Positions 7,401 through 9,689 of a DNA stretch of 9,689 nt are shown piece by piece. This DNA is from Planctomycetota bacterium (GTDB taxonomy: Bacteria; Planctomycetota; Brocadiia; JAJRTI01), in the NCBI GenBank assembly GCA_024278415.1, contig JAJRTI010000084.1, positions 1-9,689 of the forward strand, read 5' to 3'. The notes below the pieces were generated by a model. That model was not told where the DNA came from, searched no databases, and saw nothing but the letters and a program-made list of their open reading frames with translations. Numbering within the stretch: position 1 is the stretch's first letter; the number at the start of each line of letters is the position of its first letter. A program made the position numbers and the translations under genes.

Positions 7401-8394
7401 CGGCGAGCGCCGCGCCGTCCGTACTCAGCAACTGCACCCGTCCGCCGTTGAGCGCTTCCGACGCGGCCATGACGTCGAGTTCGACGAAGCCGCTGCTCAC
7501 CGGCTCAAACTCGGCGCGCATGCCGGCCACGTGAGCGCTCCCCCAGCCCCCGCTTCGCAACTCGACGCAGCGATCTTGGACGGTCGTGGGCCCGCGGCGG
7601 CTTCGGCCGTAGATTGTGTTCGGGAAGTCAACCACCTTCACGGAGCAGCGGTTGCCTTCGATGGCTTCGAGTCCCGCGGGCTTGCCATTGAGTGCATCGT
7701 TGGCAAAGGAGAAGAACCGCTTCACCTTCGGCTGGGGCTCCTGTGGCTCCTGCACCGCGTCGGCCGGCAGCTCGAACGCCTTGACGTTGTCGAACTTGGC
7801 CTTCGTCCACACGTAGAAGCCCCAGTATCGGCCCGTCCTCGTGGCCTCTTTGAAGTCGCACGCACTCAGCGACTTCTCGCCATCGATCCACATGGTGAGG
7901 AAGCGGCCCCGCTTTTCGACCACAACGTGGTGCCATTGGCCGGCAATGGGCAAGTGCTTGGTGTCGGCCGCGACCTGGCGCTTGCCGATCATGAGCTTGT
8001 TGACCGTGTTGGCCATGGAGCCGAAGCCGAAGAAGTAACCGTCGAGCCGCGAGTCGACCTTTGTCTTGCCCAGCAGCAGCGTCATGTCGCAGGGCTCCTT
8101 GGACATGCAGTCGTATTCGACGCGCACGTTTCGCGGCAGCGGCGTGCGGCAGACCATGATGCCCGGCCCCATGCAGTACAGCGCGCGGTCGATGATCGTC
8201 CATGACCCCGACTGCCGCGACCACTGCGGCCCCGGCGCATCGGCCTCGAAGTCATCGGAGAAGACTTGGCGCGGTGCGGCTGACTTGGGTGCGGCGGGGG
8301 CTAGTGACGCCAGCACAAGGGCGACGAAGGCCGTTGGGAATGCGACGTTCCCTCCGCGTCTTCTTCGCTTGACGTGGTGGTTGGCTGGGGACAT
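4405..8394 (-). CDS. Secreted GH42-like glycoside hydrolase with two LamG-like domains
   Basis: This is a 1329-residue exported protein. The signal peptide has a very basic n-region (KRRRR at 9-13), a hydrophobic core (about 18-31) and Ala-rich cleavage region. Two concanavalin/LamG-like beta-sandwich domains follow at about 42-210 (ending KFDNVKAFELP) and 227-452 (ending LLVDNLVVFGP), then a helical linker at about 505-615. Residues about 640-1045 form a GH42-like beta-galactosidase barrel. GNETGHN (823-829) followed by YLKHTYGGDIARLNAAWG matches the family's NE acid/base region, making Glu825 the likely acid/base; GRMEW (969-973) makes Glu972 the likely nucleophile. Residues about 1060-1240 match the GH42 trimerisation, glutamine-amidotransferase-like domain (LDGHQVVIVPAG, RRGGMLVLLGP), and a short beta domain ends the protein. 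Classical GH42 enzymes are about 650-700 residues, so this is roughly double, because of the N-terminal half. The start is supported by GGAGA (8401-8405) 6 nt upstream. The substrate, perhaps a beta-galactoside, is inferred only. Confidence 0.82.
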   Translation of the reverse strand: MSPANHHVKRRRRGGNVAFPTAFVALVLASLAPAAPKSAAPRQVFSDDFEADAPGPQWSRQSGSWTIIDRALYCMGPGIMVCRTPLPRNVRVEYDCMSKEPCDMTLLLGKTKVDSRLDGYFFGFGSMANTVNKLMIGKRQVAADTKHLPIAGQWHHVVVEKRGRFLTMWIDGEKSLSACDFKEATRTGRYWGFYVWTKAKFDNVKAFELPADAVQEPQEPQPKVKRFFSFANDALNGKPAGLEAIEGNRCSVKVVDFPNTIYGRSRRGPTTVQDRCVELRSGGWGSAHVAGMRAEFEPVSSGFVELDVMAASEALNGGRVQLLSTDGAALAAFGWDDDGRYFNLGPDGRRALDCRVGFPHRSTKTLIRQQAGRWLTLRIDFDAKAGEYDAALLGYYTRMTNSPRSKSPDELCNRLVLAANLPFRQRGQVAMVALTTGTRSHLLVDNLVVFGPAGPHTINGKDRRSPAADLLGLKFEPRRDPFRMTIYSSRHCNFRKGPKREQRTAAYKPFKEAGENWSRLMVRQARAEEMLRAHQRAAYYLDLAAKGDDALRTALDRARRARAKSNATLEAAYQAFAIAYTDQLNAQKLKALYGPAERKLTQRIAALEASNAKLAGVVYAHAANVPPLERCAAGGDLRNLVWRNGRYERDGVPAHVHTQETHVVWWQAHAGLERALDLPCCERAYRTTRGCKPGELNDLDHFRTYWGKYVDTRPYATYEIHTSYGAHDIWMTVPKWWIEQAAKQDPEVLFRGRDGKPLGLPEGKVWTKLGYQGPTSFLNYWHPQVLKLMEDTGREYGAFLAKEYPKRTISIIVGAEQIHAIYGNETGHNKSTRPVFVNYLKHTYGGDIARLNAAWGTKHRTFDEITPPPERAKKPSGVAYEFQRFRQDGYMNWVRTIARGFRESLGNVPLVNYYNITFGGIDRVVGFDMVKLFKTYDVNCYHTFHRPSWFPMSRCLDSLRKAYPGKALGRMEWAGSTTCPDMSDERAYLANGLGLQFCDMAWGLTYHSIWYGTMGGWAEGAHWTNPRLGNSVLRYSSSFIPLSIERCRALGRPAAEYPTVQPDVALLEVTSSFLNAIPDSLYWLGVRRAMGAAAAALEDAYINYGVLYEEPVLEGRQKLDGHQVVIVPAGICSPPQLADLLMAYVRRGGMLVLLGPCGLYDQYGKPDNRLLAAAFPGVEWHRSGRGWWISGNAKRYLRDAPKYGKSGRVLRTRMGLGTVVVFTDLTRPDRALLQSVIEPRVRRTYDVSDREHFQMVVREAPDCYYIYIVNMDWQQTREARVAFARPTSGVFDMGCGKPMPVPYSASDGATQFWVRLEPAEGTVLRVGKR

Positions 8395-8431
8395 GAACCA
8401 TCTCCGAATGAGTCAAGCCTTGCGAAGCTCT

Positions 8432-8455
8432 GGAGCGGAAGGCCTTCGCCTTCCG
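8432..8455. repeat. Half copy of the palindromic repeat (copy D)
   Basis: GGAGCGGAAGGCCTTCGCC and the following bases reproduce the right arm of the 80-bp unit in reverse orientation. They form a hairpin at 8436-8455 with an 8-bp CGGAAGGC stem and a CTTC loop. The downstream spacer and second arm are absent. It lies in the leader of the minus-strand GH42-like gene, 37 nt upstream of its ATG. Confidence 0.75.
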
Positions 8456-8484
8456 TTGTCGTTGCTGAAGAATGGATGACCGGC

Positions 8485-8513
8485 TTGACACTGTGTGATT
8501 GGGTCTGGATGAT
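8485..8513 (+). promoter_or_regulatory. Candidate sigma70 promoter for the rightward GH42-like gene
   Basis: A perfect TTGACA (-35, 8485-8490), a 17-bp spacer and GATGAT (-10, 8508-8513, four of six consensus bases). It would start transcription near 8520, giving a leader of about 220 nt that contains repeat copies B and C before the TTG start at 8739. Confidence 0.5.
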
Positions 8514-8540
8514 CCTAGGCGCGGCCAAGGCCAGTGTCAA
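8512..8540 (-). promoter_or_regulatory. Candidate sigma70 promoter for the leftward GH42-like gene
   Basis: On the minus strand there is a perfect TTGACA (8540-8535), a 17-bp spacer and TAGGAT (8517-8512, four of six consensus bases). Transcription would begin near 8505 with a leader of about 110 nt containing half repeat D. Its -10 overlaps the opposite promoter's -10 by two bases. Confidence 0.45.
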
Positions 8541-8550
8541 CGACTGCCCG

Positions 8551-8630
8551 GGAGCGGAACGCCTTTGCGTTCCGTTTCTGCCTGGCGATGGTGTTGGGCG
8601 ATCCGACGGAAGGCGAAGGCCTTCCGCTCC
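8551..8630. repeat. 80-bp REPIN-like palindromic repeat, copy B
   Basis: Same orientation and length as copy A, with the same 9-bp ends. Left hairpin 8555-8574 (CGGAACGC stem, CTTT loop); right hairpin CGGAAGGC/GCCTTCCG with GAAG loop, whose outermost pair is lost because the spacer ends CGA instead of CGG. Differences from copy A fall mostly in the central spacer. It is followed 17 bp later by copy C in direct orientation. Confidence 0.85.
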
Positions 8631-8647
8631 GGGGTTGGCGCGTTTCT

Positions 8648-8726
8648 GGAGCGGAACGCCTTCGCGTTCCGTTTCGGCTTGGCGATGGTGTTGAACGTGC
8701 GGCGGAAGGCGAAGGCCTTCCGCTCC
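8648..8726. repeat. 79-bp REPIN-like palindromic repeat, copy C
   Basis: Intact 9-bp ends and both hairpins (loops CTTC and GAAG), with the most diverged and 1-bp shorter spacer of the three full copies. Its right end (CTCC at 8723-8726) directly precedes the GGAG ribosome site of the next gene, so the junction CTCCGCGGAG is a 10-bp palindrome that could affect access to that site. Confidence 0.85.
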
Positions 8727-8728
8727 GC

Positions 8729-8732
8729 GGAG
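8729..8732 (+). promoter_or_regulatory. Ribosome binding site deciding a TTG start
   Basis: GGAG lies 6 nt before the TTG at 8739. It favours this start over the in-frame ATG at 8685, which lies inside repeat copy C and would add 18 repeat-derived residues. Confidence 0.55.
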
Positions 8733-8738
8733 TTCGCA

Positions 8739-9689
8739 TTGGGACGATCAGACATCTACGCGCTTCTGCTCCTGTCGGCCCATGTCGCCGCGGGCGGGGA
8801 TGATACCGACTGGACGCGCTGGGTCGTGGTGAACGTGTGTCCGACGCGAGTGTACTGCGACGCGTGGAAGTCGGACGCGAAGCGGTTGAAGCTGATCCAA
8901 GACTTCGATCCCGACGTGTGTGACTGGTGGAGCGGCGTGGCGCTGAACCGAGGCGGCTTCCTCGCCATGCGCGGGGTGGCGACGAGTTCGCCGAGCGAGT
9001 ACGAGTATCAGGAGGCCATTGGGCCCATGTGGGGCTTTGCGCGGAAGCTGTTCAGCGACAATGGCATGGCGTTGCGCGAGAACGGGTCGTGGGCGCGGTT
9101 CCCTAAGACCAAGTATGGCGGCGCGCACATGATGTGTCTCAACGCGCCGAAGTGGCGCACAGTGGTCGAGCAAGGCATGGTGCGGGCCGCGAGCTTGGGC
9201 GATGCGGTCACGCAGGACAACATCGGTTGCCCGGTGAACAAGTACCACCCCGGCTTCTGCAACTGGTGCAGCCGGAGGTTCTTGGGGCACCTACGCGGCC
9301 GCTTCCGCGCGAAGCAACTGAGGGCGATGGGCATCGATGATCTATCGAACTTCGATTTGCGCCGCTATCTGTCTCGCCGGCGCGCCGCGCTGGGGCTGCC
9401 GTTCTACAAGCCGCCGCGGGAGGGCGCCGACCCGGAAGCTCTGATTAGAGACCCGATCATCCACGAGTACATCCGCTTCCAGTACCGAGCGATGCTCGGC
9501 GTGTGGCGCGAACTCGCGGCCGCGGCCAAGCGCGAGGCGCGGGGGCTAGGCAGAGCCACGCCGGCGCTCTACGGCAACCAGGCCGGCTGCGCGGGGAAGA
9601 CGCCGCTCGCGACGATGCTCGCGCCGTACGTGGACGTGGTGTGGATCGAGAGCAGCCGCTGCTGGCAGCCGTGCTTCGAGCGCGTCCAG
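8739..9689 (+). CDS. Secreted GH42-like protein, 3' end beyond the window
   Basis: The frame is open from here to the right edge (317 codons, no stop). From the TTG start the protein begins with a signal peptide (YALLLLSAHVAAGG, residues 7-20) and then WTRWVVVNVCPTR. The pattern is GH42-like: a QDNIG stretch (159-163) followed by FCNWCSRRFLGHL (173-185) mirrors the family's NE-motif and CxxC-helix region, and YGNQAG (278-283) followed by VDVVWIESS (298-306) resembles the barrel strand before the nucleophile. At the family's NE position it has Asp160-Asn161, so the usual acid/base Glu is missing; it may use another residue, be inactive, or belong to a related clan-A family. No ATG lies between the repeat and the mature region; an ATG at 8685 within repeat C is the alternative start. 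It is divergent from the other GH42-like gene and probably shares its control region. Confidence 0.7.
   Translation, partial: MGRSDIYALLLLSAHVAAGGDDTDWTRWVVVNVCPTRVYCDAWKSDAKRLKLIQDFDPDVCDWWSGVALNRGGFLAMRGVATSSPSEYEYQEAIGPMWGFARKLFSDNGMALRENGSWARFPKTKYGGAHMMCLNAPKWRTVVEQGMVRAASLGDAVTQDNIGCPVNKYHPGFCNWCSRRFLGHLRGRFRAKQLRAMGIDDLSNFDLRRYLSRRRAALGLPFYKPPREGADPEALIRDPIIHEYIRFQYRAMLGVWRELAAAAKREARGLGRATPALYGNQAGCAGKTPLATMLAPYVDVVWIESSRCWQPCFERVQ

Larger units (their letters stand above)
8485..8540. repeat. 9-bp inverted repeat enclosing two overlapping promoters
   Basis: TTGACACTG at 8485-8493 is the exact reverse complement of CAGTGTCAA at 8532-8540, with 38 bp between. Each arm contains one -35 hexamer plus three further bases. 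The extra identity beyond TTGACA suggests a shared regulator site or simply two strong -35 regions. Confidence 0.6.

Noticed and set aside
7285..8205. 306-codon plus-strand frame opposite the LamG-like domains
   Set aside because: Antisense shadow with no recognisable motifs or ribosome site evidence.
4307..8726. Repeat copies as a CRISPR array
   Set aside because: Copies are about 80 bp, widely or tightly and irregularly spaced, internally double-palindromic and without unique spacers of constant size; no cas genes are present.
8534..8803. Plus-strand small protein rich in AFAFR and GEGLPLR
   Set aside because: It is a translation of repeat copies B and C. Similar small frames occur on both strands wherever the repeat lies, so they are by-products of the repeat.

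Overview
This is a high-GC bacterial window with six well-supported genes: a compact three-gene operon, two large exported carbohydrate-active proteins, and the 5' part of a third exported protein that runs off the right edge. No rRNA, tRNA, CRISPR array, phage gene or transposase was seen. Large exported multidomain glycan proteins (carbohydrate-binding modules, beta-propeller, fibronectin type III, LamG-like folds, GH42-like barrels), orphan placement of each gene and high GC together suggest a polysaccharide-degrading member of the Planctomycetota/Verrucomicrobiota/Lentisphaerota group or a similar uncultivated lineage. That assignment is an inference from gene style; no phylogenetic marker is present.

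Layout. Positions 1-78 (minus) may hold the start of a gene leaving the left edge. Positions 146-1519 (minus) hold a tightly overlapping operon. In transcription order it encodes a soluble YbjQ/UPF0145 protein, a second YbjQ domain fused to an N-terminal membrane anchor, and a PrsW-like intramembrane protease. After a divergent intergenic region (1520-1745), positions 1746-4298 (plus) encode an 850-residue secreted protein with a CBM4/9-like module, an oligogalacturonate-lyase-like beta-propeller, two FN3 domains and a C-terminal beta-sandwich. The next gene converges on it: 4405-8394 (minus) encodes a 1329-residue secreted GH42-like protein with two LamG-like domains in front. Divergent from that, 8739-9689 (plus, incomplete) encodes another secreted GH42-like protein with a TTG start.

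The most distinctive non-coding feature is an 80-bp palindromic repeat. Each unit has 9-bp terminal inverted repeats and two hairpins in inverted orientation, like a REPIN (paired REP sequences). Full copies lie at 4307-4386, 8551-8630 and 8648-8726, with a half copy at 8432-8455. The two arms differ by a compensatory base-pair swap, which argues that the hairpins matter. One copy fills the convergent gap between the two large genes and may act as a bidirectional terminator; the others lie in the leaders of the two divergent GH42-like genes. Between those genes, two face-to-face sigma70-like promoters overlap at their -10 elements inside a 9-bp inverted repeat, suggesting linked or mutually exclusive transcription.

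The secreted proteins plausibly work on the same class of external polysaccharide (galactose- or uronate-containing, by family resemblance only). The YbjQ/YbjQ-membrane/PrsW operon looks functionally separate and is the best candidate here for an undescribed small system: a membrane-tethered YbjQ protein encoded next to a possible intramembrane protease.
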